This document shows positions 17,315 to 23,654 of a stretch of 34,098 nt of DNA, piece by piece (the stretch's first letter is position 1; each line of letters begins with the position of its first letter). The stretch covers positions 1 through 34,098 of IMG/VR virus record IMGVR_UViG_3300042565_001978; one strand, given 5' to 3'. Origin of the DNA: a virus. A program made the position numbers and the translations under genes. Under the pieces are notes generated by a model, which did no database searches, was not told the DNA's origin, and was given only the letters and a program-made list of their open reading frames with translations.

Positions 17315-18462
17315 CCTGGAACATTGTCGCTTCTGTCACGATTGATGGTATCGCCTATACAAACGATGCCATTGGTGCACTTACCGTGGATTTCGGCCGA
17401 AACAACGTGTGGGACCAGCAAAGAGCGTCAGTTGCGACTGTCAGACTCATTGACACTGCTAACACTGGCTTTCCCATTGACATCAATGACCCCGTGGTCA
17501 TCAAGATTCAAAATGCAACCAACACCGCAGACATTACCGTTTTCACAGGAACGGTCAGCCAAGTAGCAGGCTCAATGCGTGTTGCAACGGCCGCGACAGA
17601 TGTAGCCACCGTGACAGTAACCTCAGTTGGTCCTTTTGCAAGTCTTTCTCGTTCGCCAGTTGGAACATCTGTTTATCCATCTGAAAATGAAGGCCAACGC
17701 ATCGAGCGCATCTTGATTGAATCAAATGCCAACCTTGATGTGGTCGATGAGGGCATTTACACCCTTATGGAACGGCCAATCAACCCAAACGATGCCTTAA
17801 CCCTTGTGAACCAATATGCGGCAATGGCAACTGGCGCGGTGTACGAGACAACAGTAAACACAATCGGCTACGCCAATGAACAGCGCAGAAACAAGGATGT
17901 TGACCTCAACGGCTACTTTGCCATTGACCCTGCCTACATCAGCGTGAACAACATCCAAAGCCAGCGCAATCTTTCAGATGTGATTAACCTAATCAACATC
18001 GGCTACAACAGTTCGTTTTATGCGGGTCAAAGCAACACCTCATCAATTGCAACCTATGGCACCATTGGTGGTACCTACGCAACAGAGATTGCAACTTTGG
18101 CAGATGCAACTGCCCTTGCTGGCGTTTACCTTGGCATGCGCTCCTATCCGAAAACCTCGATTTCAGCTTTCGATGTGCGCCTAGACAATCCAAGTCTTGA
18201 TGCCACAACTTTAAACGAGATGCTCAACATGTACTTTGGGCTACCGATTTCGATTACGGGCTTGCCAGTATCCATCACCGACACTGCCTATGAAGGCTTT
18301 GTTGAAGGCTGGAACATTTCATTTGATTCTGTGATGGCAAAGATTACAATCCGCAGTTCGGACAAAACTTACTCTTACCGCCCATCCCGCTGGATGGACA
18401 CATTGGCAACCCTACAATGGAACGCGGTAAACGCTGCACTTACTTGGGCAACTTATGACTAG
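17311..18462 (+). CDS. minor tail protein (tail tip or hub)
   Basis: 383 aa. It begins WNIVASVTIDGIAYTNDAIG and TVDFGRNNVWDQQRAS (about 28-43), followed by VFTGTVSQVAGSM, a hub-like beta barrel opening, and ends in SFDSVMAKITIRSSDKTYSY (about 335-354). ATGA overlap with the tape measure gene. Its location indicates a distal tail or baseplate hub role. No peptidase motif is seen. Confidence 0.65.
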   Translation: MTWNIVASVTIDGIAYTNDAIGALTVDFGRNNVWDQQRASVATVRLIDTANTGFPIDINDPVVIKIQNATNTADITVFTGTVSQVAGSMRVATAATDVATVTVTSVGPFASLSRSPVGTSVYPSENEGQRIERILIESNANLDVVDEGIYTLMERPINPNDALTLVNQYAAMATGAVYETTVNTIGYANEQRRNKDVDLNGYFAIDPAYISVNNIQSQRNLSDVINLINIGYNSSFYAGQSNTSSIATYGTIGGTYATEIATLADATALAGVYLGMRSYPKTSISAFDVRLDNPSLDATTLNEMLNMYFGLPISITGLPVSITDTAYEGFVEGWNISFDSVMAKITIRSSDKTYSYRPSRWMDTLATLQWNAVNAALTWATYD

Positions 18463-18472
18463 GAGCAATTAA

Positions 18473-18619
18473 ATGGCAACAACCACGAACTTTAACTGGC
18501 CAACGCCCGATGATACGGCCCTTGTTAAGAATGGTGCAAGTGCAATTCGCACCCTCGGTTCATCTGCAGATTCAACAGTTCAAGACCAGTTCATCGCATC
18601 AACTATGGGAGCATACTAA
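18473..18619 (+). CDS. short protein resembling the N-terminus of actinophage tail fibres
   Basis: 48 aa, ATG with taggagcaattaa ahead of it. It reads MATTTNFNWPTPDDTALVKN then GASAIRTLGSS, the widely shared opening of actinophage tail fibre proteins, but stops after 48 residues. It could be a stand-alone docking peptide or the remnant of a longer fibre whose tip has been replaced by the cassette that follows. It is immediately followed by the ATG at 18620. Confidence 0.7.
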   Translation: MATTTNFNWPTPDDTALVKNGASAIRTLGSSADSTVQDQFIASTMGAY

Positions 18620-18925
18620 ATGGCAAATACGGCAAAGGCACTCTTTCGCGGAGCTGCAACGACTACAACGACAACGCTGCTTTACACGGTGCCAGCAAGC
18701 ACAAGCACAGTTGTGACAAACATTGTTGTGACCAATACATCTGCAACAGCGTATACATTCACACTTAGCCTTGATGATGTTGCCATTCACACAACAACCG
18801 CCATTGCGGCCAATTCGACAATCTACATTGACTGCAAGCAGGTTTTAGCAACAACCAAGACCATTAAAGGTGGCGCTTCAAACGCTGCAGTTAACTTTCA
18901 CATCTCAGGAATGGAAATAGCGTAA
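18620..18925 (+). CDS. small fibre or adhesin accessory protein (cassette copy 2)
   Basis: 101 aa. LFRGAATTTTTTLLYTVPAS and TNIVVTNTSATAYTFTLSLD suggest a compact beta-sandwich like those that cap or decorate fibres. Counterpart of the gene at 4200 by position and pattern. TAATG coupling to the next gene. Confidence 0.6.
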   Translation: MANTAKALFRGAATTTTTTLLYTVPASTSTVVTNIVVTNTSATAYTFTLSLDDVAIHTTTAIAANSTIYIDCKQVLATTKTIKGGASNAAVNFHISGMEIA

Positions 18926-19818
18926 TGGGTTCCTCAATAATTCCAGCGGCCTCATCATCTGTAGTCGCTCCACGCGATTTAACACTTCAACAAACAATTA
19001 CATCAGGAACAACTGTCACTATCCCAGCAGGTATTAACTATGTTTGGGCAGTCATTGTTGGTGGTGGCGGTGGTGGCGCTGCCGCTAGTTCAAGTGCTAC
19101 TGGTGGTGGTGGTGGCGGTGGAGCAGGTGGTTTTTATCAAGGCTGGGTGCCAGTCAAAACTTCAAACCCTTGTACAATTGGTGCTGGCGGTTCAGGTGGA
19201 GTTCCAGGAGGTGCCGCCGCAACTAGAGGCGGCACAACATTTTTTAGTGGTTTTTCATCAGGTGGCGGCGGTACTGGAAATGTAAGCGCCAACCCTGGTG
19301 GTTCAGGAACATTGGGTGGCGCAGGCGGTGGCGGCGGTAGCAGTAGTAGTTTTGACGGATTAGGCGGCGCAGGTTCGGTGGGTCTAATGGGTGGAGCCGC
19401 TGGCGCTGGCGGTACAAGTTCAACTGGAAATGACGGCGCTGGTGCAGGTGGTGCAGGTGTCGGAACAGGCCAGAACGGATACACAGGCGGCAATGGTTTT
19501 TCAGGCGGTGGTGGTTCAGGTGGAATCACTACTGGCGGCAATGGTGGTTTTGGAATGATTGGTGGCGGCGCAGGTGGCGGTGCATCCGTTAGCCCTGGCG
19601 GCGTGGGCGGCAAAAGTTCTTCTTTTACTGGTGGTGCATCAGGTAATTCGGGTGGTGGTGGTGGTGCTGGATTATTGGCCAACGGTACTGCTGCAGTAAA
19701 TGATGTAGGTGGAGCAGGTGGCTCAGGCGGCGGCGGTGGCGGCGGCGCTGGTCGAGAATCAGGTCTTGGCTTTGCTGGCGGCGCTGGTGGCGCTGGTTGC
19801 ATCCTTATTTACTACTAA
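18925..19818 (+). CDS. glycine-rich tail adhesin, paralogue 3
   Basis: 297 aa. RDLTLQQTITSGTTVTIPAG (about 17-36) and INYVWAVIVGGGGGG match the heads of the two paralogues at 4563 and 5466. The long glycine-rich body has GGGGG runs, and the C-terminus GGAGCILIYY again ends in aromatics. It is likely a receptor-binding adhesin at the tail tip. A proline-rich open frame on the opposite strand is only its shadow. Confidence 0.75.
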   Translation: MGSSIIPAASSSVVAPRDLTLQQTITSGTTVTIPAGINYVWAVIVGGGGGGAAASSSATGGGGGGGAGGFYQGWVPVKTSNPCTIGAGGSGGVPGGAAATRGGTTFFSGFSSGGGGTGNVSANPGGSGTLGGAGGGGGSSSSFDGLGGAGSVGLMGGAAGAGGTSSTGNDGAGAGGAGVGTGQNGYTGGNGFSGGGGSGGITTGGNGGFGMIGGGAGGGASVSPGGVGGKSSSFTGGASGNSGGGGGAGLLANGTAAVNDVGGAGGSGGGGGGGAGRESGLGFAGGAGGAGCILIYY

Positions 19819-19832
19819 AATTGGAGAATAAA

Positions 19833-20042
19833 TTGACAACACAATTCAAATACAAATGCGACAAATGCGATGCCAACTATCTTGAGCAACGCAAAGATGC
19901 AGAATCTCAGTTTTTTACAAATTGCAATGCTTGTGATGCTGGCACCTATGTGGAAATTTCATCTACATTTTTGGAACCTGATGAACTGCCAGTTGAAGCA
20001 ACCACTGAAGCTATACTTGAAACAACACCTGAAGAAATCTAA
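19833..20042 (+). CDS. small zinc-ribbon protein after adhesin (cassette copy 2)
   Basis: 69 aa starting at TTG with ttggagaataaa ahead of it. YKCDKCDANYLEQRKDAE and FTNCNACDAGTYVEIS give two CxxC pairs, a classic zinc ribbon. The acidic tail resembles that of the gene at 6375. Here both CxxC pairs are intact, whereas copy 1 has CC in place of the first CxxC. Confidence 0.7.
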   Translation: MTTQFKYKCDKCDANYLEQRKDAESQFFTNCNACDAGTYVEISSTFLEPDELPVEATTEAILETTPEEI

Positions 20043-20072
20043 TCACTAACACATAACGGGAGAACCGCGCAA

Positions 20073-20273
20073 ATGACACCAGCAAACTGGGCAGGCTTAA
20101 TCGTATCTATCATCGCAATCGTAAGTGGATTTGCAGGTGGAGTACGGTGGCTTGTGAAACATTACCTCAATGAACTCAAGCCCAATGGCGGTTCAAGTCT
20201 CCGAGACTCGGTGAACAGACTCGAGACTCAAATGGAATTAGTCATCAAGATGCTAACAAAGGAGAACAAATGA
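20073..20273 (+). CDS. holin-like protein, one membrane segment
   Basis: 66 aa. A hydrophobic span (AGLIVSIIAIVSGFAGGVRW, 7-26) is followed by a basic/helical cytoplasmic tail (RLETQMELVIKMLTKENK). It lies directly upstream of a second membrane protein and the endolysin. The ribosome binding site is cgggagaa. Its role as holin or antiholin is inferred from position. Confidence 0.65.
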   Translation: MTPANWAGLIVSIIAIVSGFAGGVRWLVKHYLNELKPNGGSSLRDSVNRLETQMELVIKMLTKENK

Positions 20274-20509
20274 CCAACATCAAAAACCTCGCTGTCCGCA
20301 CAGGTGCAGTTTTCGTTTCTAGCGCACTCGCCACAATCGGCGTCGGCTCCATTTTCGGCATCAATGCTGCAATCGCAGCTGGTATGGCTGGAGTCCTGGC
20401 AGTTGCAAAGGTGACAAAAGACCTCGCAGATGCGATGATTGACGGCAAACTCACAAAAGCCGAAATCGATGCAGCATTCGCGAAGGCGGACCCAAAGGGC
20501 AAGAAATGA
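20270..20509 (+). CDS. holin-like protein, two membrane segments
   Basis: 79 aa. Hydrophobic segments AVFVSSALATIGVGSIFGI (13-31) and AAIAAGMAGVLAV (33-45) are followed by a helical charged tail (DLADAMIDGKLTKAEIDAAF). It overlaps its neighbours on both sides by 4 bases (ATGA junctions). With the preceding gene it probably forms the membrane part of the lysis system. Confidence 0.65.
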   Translation: MTNIKNLAVRTGAVFVSSALATIGVGSIFGINAAIAAGMAGVLAVAKVTKDLADAMIDGKLTKAEIDAAFAKADPKGKK

Positions 20510-20967
20510 CTCTAACTGAGATTGCAGACGGCTACGTCGGTTATACAGAGGGTGCAAACAACGACACCGAGTTCGGCAAGTGGTACAAGCTCAACCACCA
20601 GCCATGGTGTGCGATGGCGGTGTCCAAGATTTACCACGAAGCGGGTCTGATAAAATCTGTCGCACCAAAGACCAAGCCCAAGGGTTTTGCGTCTTGTGAC
20701 GAGTGGCTCAAGTATCTAGCAGCTAACGGTCAGCTGGTGCCAATCGGTGAAGCCAAGCGCGGCGACCTGGTTTTTTTCCAGTTCGACGATGACAAGCAAC
20801 CCGACCACATTGGTATCGTGCGATATCACAACACACGGCTGAAGTACATGAATGTCTGGGAAGGCAACACAAGCGCCGACTCTAAGGGCAGCCAATCAAA
20901 CGGGGATGGCTTCTACATCAAGAAGCGCAAGTACCCGTTCATCATGGCGGTCGCACGACCTTTATAA
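20506..20967 (+). CDS. endolysin, CHAP-type peptidoglycan hydrolase
   Basis: 153 aa. Catalytic Cys35 in PWCAMAVSKIY (33-43) and His101 in PDHIGIV (99-105), with GDLVFFQF before the His and NVWEGNTS after it, define an NlpC/P60-type CHAP domain that cuts peptide bonds or amide links in the cell wall. No separate wall-binding domain is present. It is the last gene of the late operon. Confidence 0.85.
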   Translation: MTLTEIADGYVGYTEGANNDTEFGKWYKLNHQPWCAMAVSKIYHEAGLIKSVAPKTKPKGFASCDEWLKYLAANGQLVPIGEAKRGDLVFFQFDDDKQPDHIGIVRYHNTRLKYMNVWEGNTSADSKGSQSNGDGFYIKKRKYPFIMAVARPL

Positions 20968-20980
20968 CTTAAATACAAAG

Positions 20981-21022
20981 AAACCCCCGACACCTGCGCA
21001 AACCAGGTGTCGGGGGTTTTTT
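20981..21022. terminator. strong bidirectional intrinsic terminator
   Basis: A perfect 16-bp stem (aaacccccgacacctg at 20981-20996 with 21004-21019) with a 7-base loop is followed by six T on the plus strand. Read from the minus strand the stem is followed by TTTCTTT. It separates the late operon from the convergent minus-strand operon. Confidence 0.92.
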
Positions 21023-21158
21023 ACTTTGCGGTGAAGTCGCGCAGAGCCTGAATGATTACTTCAGACACTGTCGTTTCACTGCGTTTCGCTTGGATTTTGG
21101 CTGCCTTCCACAGCTTGTTGTCCACGCGAACACTACGGACTGGCGTTGTATTGCTCAT
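21021..21158 (-). CDS. ribbon-helix-helix DNA-binding protein
   Basis: 45 aa. RSVRVDNKLWKAAKIQAKRS and ETTVSEVIIQALRDF form one beta strand plus two helices, the ribbon-helix-helix fold of Arc/CopG-like regulators. The ATG at 21158 follows a gggggg stretch and overlaps the upstream stop (TAATG); an upstream-extended frame is less likely. It is last in the minus operon and could repress the early promoters at 22352 and 23501. Confidence 0.75.
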   Translation of the reverse strand: MSNTTPVRSVRVDNKLWKAAKIQAKRSETTVSEVIIQALRDFTAK

Positions 21159-21307
21159 TATCTGCCCCCCAAGAAGCACTCTGTCATCGTGCCCCAGCAG
21201 TAGCCGTCGCCGACCCACCACAAGTGCCCCGAAATCTGCCAAATGGCTAAAACAGCCAAAAGGATTGCCACTGCACGGACTCGTTTGCCGCGTTTTGTCA
21301 ATTTCAT
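21158..21307 (-). CDS. small membrane protein
   Basis: 49 aa. A basic N-terminus MKLTKRGKRVRA precedes one membrane span (about 12-27, AVAILLAVLAIW), then a Trp/Gly/Cys-rich end (HLWWVGDGYCW). Ribosome binding site agggagata. Overlaps neighbours by ATGA and TAATG. Function unknown. Confidence 0.65.
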   Translation of the reverse strand: MKLTKRGKRVRAVAILLAVLAIWQISGHLWWVGDGYCWGTMTECFLGGR

Positions 21308-21444
21308 CGTATCTCCCTAATCAGTGAAATGAGCGTAGCTGCCCAAATGTGGAAATCGCGCATGTCTGCGCCTTTGTTTGCTTGCTGAAGGTGCCAGTCC
21401 ATCAGGCGCTTCAAATCTTTATTCTCGTTTTCGCGGATTGTCAT
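21304..21444 (-). CDS. small protein, unknown function
   Basis: 46 aa, helical and charged: MTIRENENKDLKRLMDWHLQ then QANKGADMRDFHIW. Both ends overlap neighbours by 4 bases (ATGA), so it belongs to the operon. No recognisable domain. Confidence 0.55.
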   Translation of the reverse strand: MTIRENENKDLKRLMDWHLQQANKGADMRDFHIWAATLISLIREIR

Positions 21445-21608
21445 AGCACTGGCTCCCAACCCATAGACCAAACCGCACTGTAGAAGCTAGCAACGGCTTG
21501 CTTCTCGTCGATGCCGTAAAAAGTCCGTATCTCGACCCAAGTGTCGTGTCCGTTAGATACTGGCGCCGACACCTGCCAAGCGCCTTTTGCCGTCTTAGAT
21601 ATTTGCAT
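21441..21608 (-). CDS. small protein, unknown function
   Basis: 55 aa with Trp and aromatic residues: GAWQVSAPVSNGHDTWVEIR then YGIDEKQAVASFYS. Likely a small alpha/beta domain. It has a good aaggagacaagca ribosome binding site and starts inside the 3' end of the upstream gene (14-base overlap). Confidence 0.55.
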   Translation of the reverse strand: MQISKTAKGAWQVSAPVSNGHDTWVEIRTFYGIDEKQAVASFYSAVWSMGWEPVL

Positions 21609-21831
21609 TGCTTGTCTCCTTCATAACGTCCCAGGTAGAACCGACACCAAGCAGCATCACACCGATGCCGCCGTGATTAAAGCGAATATGCACATTGCGC
21701 GACTGCGGGCGACCTTGAATCTTTTCGACTGCAGCTACCGTGGCGTATTCAAATCCGTCAAACACATTGCCGAATCGAACAGTGTCACCAACTGTGAGCG
21801 CGATTGTGCGAACTGGAGTTGTGCGTGTCAT
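21595..21831 (-). CDS. small beta-rich protein, unknown function
   Basis: 78 aa from the ATG at 21831. TIALTVGDTVRFGNVFDGFE and YATVAAVEKIQG suggest a small beta barrel (SH3/KOW-like); this is pattern only. Its ATG overlaps the upstream TAA in the recurring junction GGTGCATAATGAC. Confidence 0.55.
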   Translation of the reverse strand: MTRTTPVRTIALTVGDTVRFGNVFDGFEYATVAAVEKIQGRPQSRNVHIRFNHGGIGVMLLGVGSTWDVMKETSNANI

Positions 21832-22061
21832 TATGCACCAATCGTAACGCGGTCGTTGATGCGGCATTCCTCGCACCAGTCTGACACTTCATCAGCATTG
21901 CCCCAAAGGCGACGGTAATTCGAACCCTGAATGATAAAGCCGTGGTCCTCGCACATCAAAAGCCACTTGCCGCCATCTTCAATGCAGAGACCTTCATCTT
22001 CAGTCAAGCAGATTGTGACTGTGACGCCGTCAATTAGCTTGCTCTTAGCTGTTAGCGCCAT
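21831..22061 (-). CDS. small Cys-rich protein, unknown function
   Basis: 76 aa from the ATG at 22061. VTVTICLTEDEGLCIEDGGK and WLLMCEDHGFIIQG precede DWCEECRINDRVTIGA; four to five cysteines, with CEEC near the end, could bind zinc. The upstream gene ends with KVGA and this one ends with TIGA; both use the same TAATG junction. Confidence 0.55.
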   Translation of the reverse strand: MALTAKSKLIDGVTVTICLTEDEGLCIEDGGKWLLMCEDHGFIIQGSNYRRLWGNADEVSDWCEECRINDRVTIGA

Positions 22062-22318
22062 TATGCACCGACCTTTTCGCACTCGGTGATGATGTCTAGC
22101 ATGCGCATTGTGTGGATGTGTGCCATTTGCTCTTTACAATCAGCTAATGTCGCGTAACGGATTAGAACTGAGCTGCCATCTGCATTCGTAATGTACCAAC
22201 CGCTGGAATTAGGCAGACCAAACTCCTTTGATGTGTAAAACTCTGCGATGTGCCCGCAGCAAGACTTGTAGATGCGTGCTTGCTGCTTTGTAGTATTGAA
22301 CTTGTGTGCTGATGTCAT
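22061..22318 (-). CDS. small protein, first gene of minus operon A
   Basis: 85 aa from the ATG at 22318, chosen because of gaaggagtccaaa ahead of it and a promoter just upstream. KQQARIYKSCCGHIAEFYTS and GWYITNADGSSVLIRYATLA (about 41-60) look like a small alpha/beta protein. Longer in-frame starts (22435, 22552) would run through the promoter and leader and are rejected. Confidence 0.6.
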   Translation of the reverse strand: MTSAHKFNTTKQQARIYKSCCGHIAEFYTSKEFGLPNSSGWYITNADGSSVLIRYATLADCKEQMAHIHTMRMLDIITECEKVGA

Positions 22319-22334
22319 TTTGGACTCCTTCTTT

Positions 22335-22349
22335 CGGGGAGCTTCCCCG
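22335..22349 (-). promoter_or_regulatory. leader hairpin A
   Basis: CGGGGA-gct-TCCCCG hairpin in the predicted 5' leader between transcription start and ribosome binding site. Its counterpart at 23484 keeps the stem although bases differ (compensating G-C to A-T change). Confidence 0.6.
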
Positions 22350-22351
22350 TC

Positions 22352-22396
22352 CTTATGAGATAAGTGTACCAGTTCTGTCAATACGCTGTCAATACG
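22352..22396 (-). promoter_or_regulatory. early promoter A with operator and tandem repeats
   Basis: Read on the minus strand: tandem 11-bp repeats (CTGTCAATACG twice on the plus strand, 22375-22396) each carry TTGACA. TTGACA at 22387-22392 has an 18-base spacer to TACACT at 22363-22368. The palindrome CTTAT-GAG-ATAAG (22352-22364) overlaps the -10 edge and start site and could be an operator. Confidence 0.7.
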
Positions 22397-22439
22397 AGAA
22401 TATCCTCGAGCATGCGCGTGTCGTGTTAGCTTCATCACA

Positions 22440-22568
22440 TCAGTCCGCGTATTTCTCTTCCAGCGTGTCGAAGTCTGAACAAACGCACTCGTCCACCAAG
22501 CAGTCGCACCCGCCGCAGACTTCGTCCAGACCGCGGGCGACTGTGTCGTCAAGTTCTGGCTCGCTCAT
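22440..22568 (-). CDS. small acidic Cys-rich protein
   Basis: 42 aa. MSEPELDDTVARGLDEVCGG then CDCLVDECVCSDFD carries five Cys in a short span, suggesting a metal site. The protein is strongly acidic. Its ATG overlaps the upstream stop by 4 bases (ATGA). It is the last gene of operon B, ending just before promoter A. Confidence 0.55.
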   Translation of the reverse strand: MSEPELDDTVARGLDEVCGGCDCLVDECVCSDFDTLEEKYAD

Positions 22569-22678
22569 ACCTTGTGCCAGCCTTTCTCCTTGTAGATGGT
22601 CGTCTCGCACTTGATGCAGCTATAGAAGGTGACACCGCCCAAGTCTGCCGTCACCCATTCGTGCGCCTCGCAACTCAT
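22565..22678 (-). CDS. tiny zinc-finger-like protein
   Basis: 37 aa: MSCEAHEWVTADLGGVTF then YSCIKCETTIYKEKGWHKV. Cys3, His6, Cys21 and Cys24 could coordinate one zinc ion. ATGA overlaps at both ends. The type occurs commonly as small phage accessory proteins; no function is known to me. Confidence 0.55.
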   Translation of the reverse strand: MSCEAHEWVTADLGGVTFYSCIKCETTIYKEKGWHKV

Positions 22679-22851
22679 TTCGACCACATGCTGTGGTAGC
22701 GGCGGGTGACCACTGCCAGCTTTGCCGTGCATTCGATTAAAGTGTCGTAAATCAACTCTGGGTCTCCGTCGTCTGTCGCCGCATTCAACTGGCGAGCCAC
22801 TGCATTCATCTCGTCCTGCATATCTATGAATAGCTCCTTAACTGCTCCCAT
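22675..22851 (-). CDS. small helical protein, unknown function
   Basis: 58 aa, mostly helical: MGAVKELFIDMQDEMNAVAR followed by QLNAATDDGDPELIYD and TAKLAVVTRRYHSMW. ATG preceded by ggggagaaataaa. Its 3' end overlaps the tiny zinc-finger gene. Confidence 0.55.
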   Translation of the reverse strand: MGAVKELFIDMQDEMNAVARQLNAATDDGDPELIYDTLIECTAKLAVVTRRYHSMWSK

Positions 22852-22852
22852 T

Positions 22853-23002
22853 TTATTTCTCCCCTTCCGTTAAATGCCAGAGTCTCTGGCTTAACTTCTG
22901 CGCGTCCCACTGGCGGTTAGCGCTGAATCGTCTGTCTTGCATCATCGAACCCAGCCCAGACTGGACCAGCTCGAACTCCTCGGGTGTCAGCTCTAGCATC
23001 AT
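22853..23002 (-). CDS. small helical protein, unknown function
   Basis: 49 aa: MMLELTPEEFELVQSGLGSM then MQDRRFSANRQWDAQKLSQR. Resembles small actinophage proteins with 'LT.eE...v...L' helices. ATGA overlap with upstream gene in a variant of the repeated junction (GGTGCAAAATGATG). Confidence 0.55.
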   Translation of the reverse strand: MMLELTPEEFELVQSGLGSMMQDRRFSANRQWDAQKLSQRLWHLTEGEK

Positions 23003-23172
23003 TTTGCACCTGTTGCCGCTAAGAAAAGCTGTTCATTAAAGCTCTTATTAGTCATCGCAAGAGCAGTCGCAAGCTCACCAGCCACCACATCAAGAGAGAC
23101 GGGACCGTCTTGGAAATCCTCGCGAATCACGCGAATCACTGTGGCGATTAGCTCGAAGTCTTTGCGTGTCAT
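22999..23172 (-). CDS. small protein of the actinophage 'TRKDFELIA' type
   Basis: 57 aa: MTRKDFELIATVIRVIRED, then VVAGELATALAMTNKSFNEQ and FLAATGAK. This arrangement (TRKDFExIA... LAxxLxxxNxxFxxxxFLxAxG) is common in actinophage genomes, though unnamed. ATG coupled to the upstream stop through GGTGCATAATGAC. Confidence 0.65.
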   Translation of the reverse strand: MTRKDFELIATVIRVIREDFQDGPVSLDVVAGELATALAMTNKSFNEQLFLAATGAK

Positions 23173-23465
23173 TATGCACCCACCTTCTGGAAATGGCTGT
23201 CTTTTAGCTCGGCAGTCATGAAATGCTTAACGCAGCTGTTGCCAATGCGTCGAATCTCTCCACCCTCTGAATCGAATGGAAGAATGATATCCTTGCTCCA
23301 CTCCCAGCGAATTAGCCAACCAGTGCCTTCTTGCATGCCTTGTGCACAGTGGGCGCAAGGCTCAAGACCATCGCGGTTTGCCTTCTTCAGATTACGGTCC
23401 CAGTTGTCATGAGCTCCAAGACCACCACACTGGATTACTGCCTGTCCTTCGATTGTCTGTGTCAT
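23172..23465 (-). CDS. small Cys/His protein, first gene of minus operon B
   Basis: 97 aa. EPCAHCAQGMQEGTGWLIRW holds a CxxC (about 37-40), and CGGLGAHDNWDRN and GNSCVKHF offer further Cys/His ligands, so a zinc-binding fold is plausible. It has a gcgaaggagcaagaaa ribosome binding site behind promoter B. Ends in KVGA at the recurring TAATG junction. Confidence 0.6.
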   Translation of the reverse strand: MTQTIEGQAVIQCGGLGAHDNWDRNLKKANRDGLEPCAHCAQGMQEGTGWLIRWEWSKDIILPFDSEGGEIRRIGNSCVKHFMTAELKDSHFQKVGA

Positions 23466-23483
23466 TTTCTTGCTCCTTCGCTT

Positions 23484-23498
23484 CGGGAACCTTTCCCG
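23484..23498 (-). promoter_or_regulatory. leader hairpin B
   Basis: CGGGAA-cct-TTCCCG hairpin in the predicted leader of operon B, in the same place as hairpin A and with covarying stem bases. Confidence 0.6.
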
Positions 23499-23500
23499 TT

Positions 23501-23545
23501 CTTATGAGATAAGTAAACCACGCCTGTCAATACGGTGTCAATACG
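23501..23545 (-). promoter_or_regulatory. early promoter B with operator and tandem repeats
   Basis: On the minus strand TTGACA (23536-23541) has an 18-base spacer to TTTACT (23512-23517). Tandem repeats CTGTCAATACG and GTGTCAATACG (23524-23545) and palindrome CTTAT-GAG-ATAAG (23501-23513) match promoter A. A further shared stretch (tgtcgtgtta..ttcatcacatc) lies upstream in both. Confidence 0.7.
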
Positions 23546-23617
23546 GAAGCATAGTCGAGTATGCGGTGTGTCGTGTTACGTTCATCACATCGACACGCCC
23601 ACTTTCGGGCGTTTGTG

Positions 23618-23654
23618 TTGACACTACGGGATGTGCCGTGCTGTACTTCTCCAA
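23618..23654 (+). promoter_or_regulatory. promoter for a leaderless purB transcript
   Basis: TTGACA (23618-23623), an 18-base spacer, and an extended -10 (TGC plus TGTACT at 23642-23647). The expected start site, seven bases after the -10, is the A of the purB ATG at 23654. No ribosome binding site is present before that ATG, consistent with a leaderless mRNA, a common arrangement in actinobacteria. Confidence 0.7.

Noticed and set aside
19137-19802. 221-residue proline-rich minus-strand open frame
   Set aside because: It is the reverse complement of glycine codons (GGN read as proline) in the third adhesin.
21021-21158. Lysogeny repressor implying a temperate phage
   Set aside because: The ribbon-helix-helix protein is tiny, no integrase, excisionase, ParA/ParB or attachment site is seen; it is more likely an early-gene regulator.
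22061-22552. Longer start (22435 or 22552) for the gene ending at 22061
   Set aside because: The extension runs through the -35/-10 elements and leader hairpin. The sister region at 23466-23585 has a one-base difference and a stop, so it is not conserved as protein.
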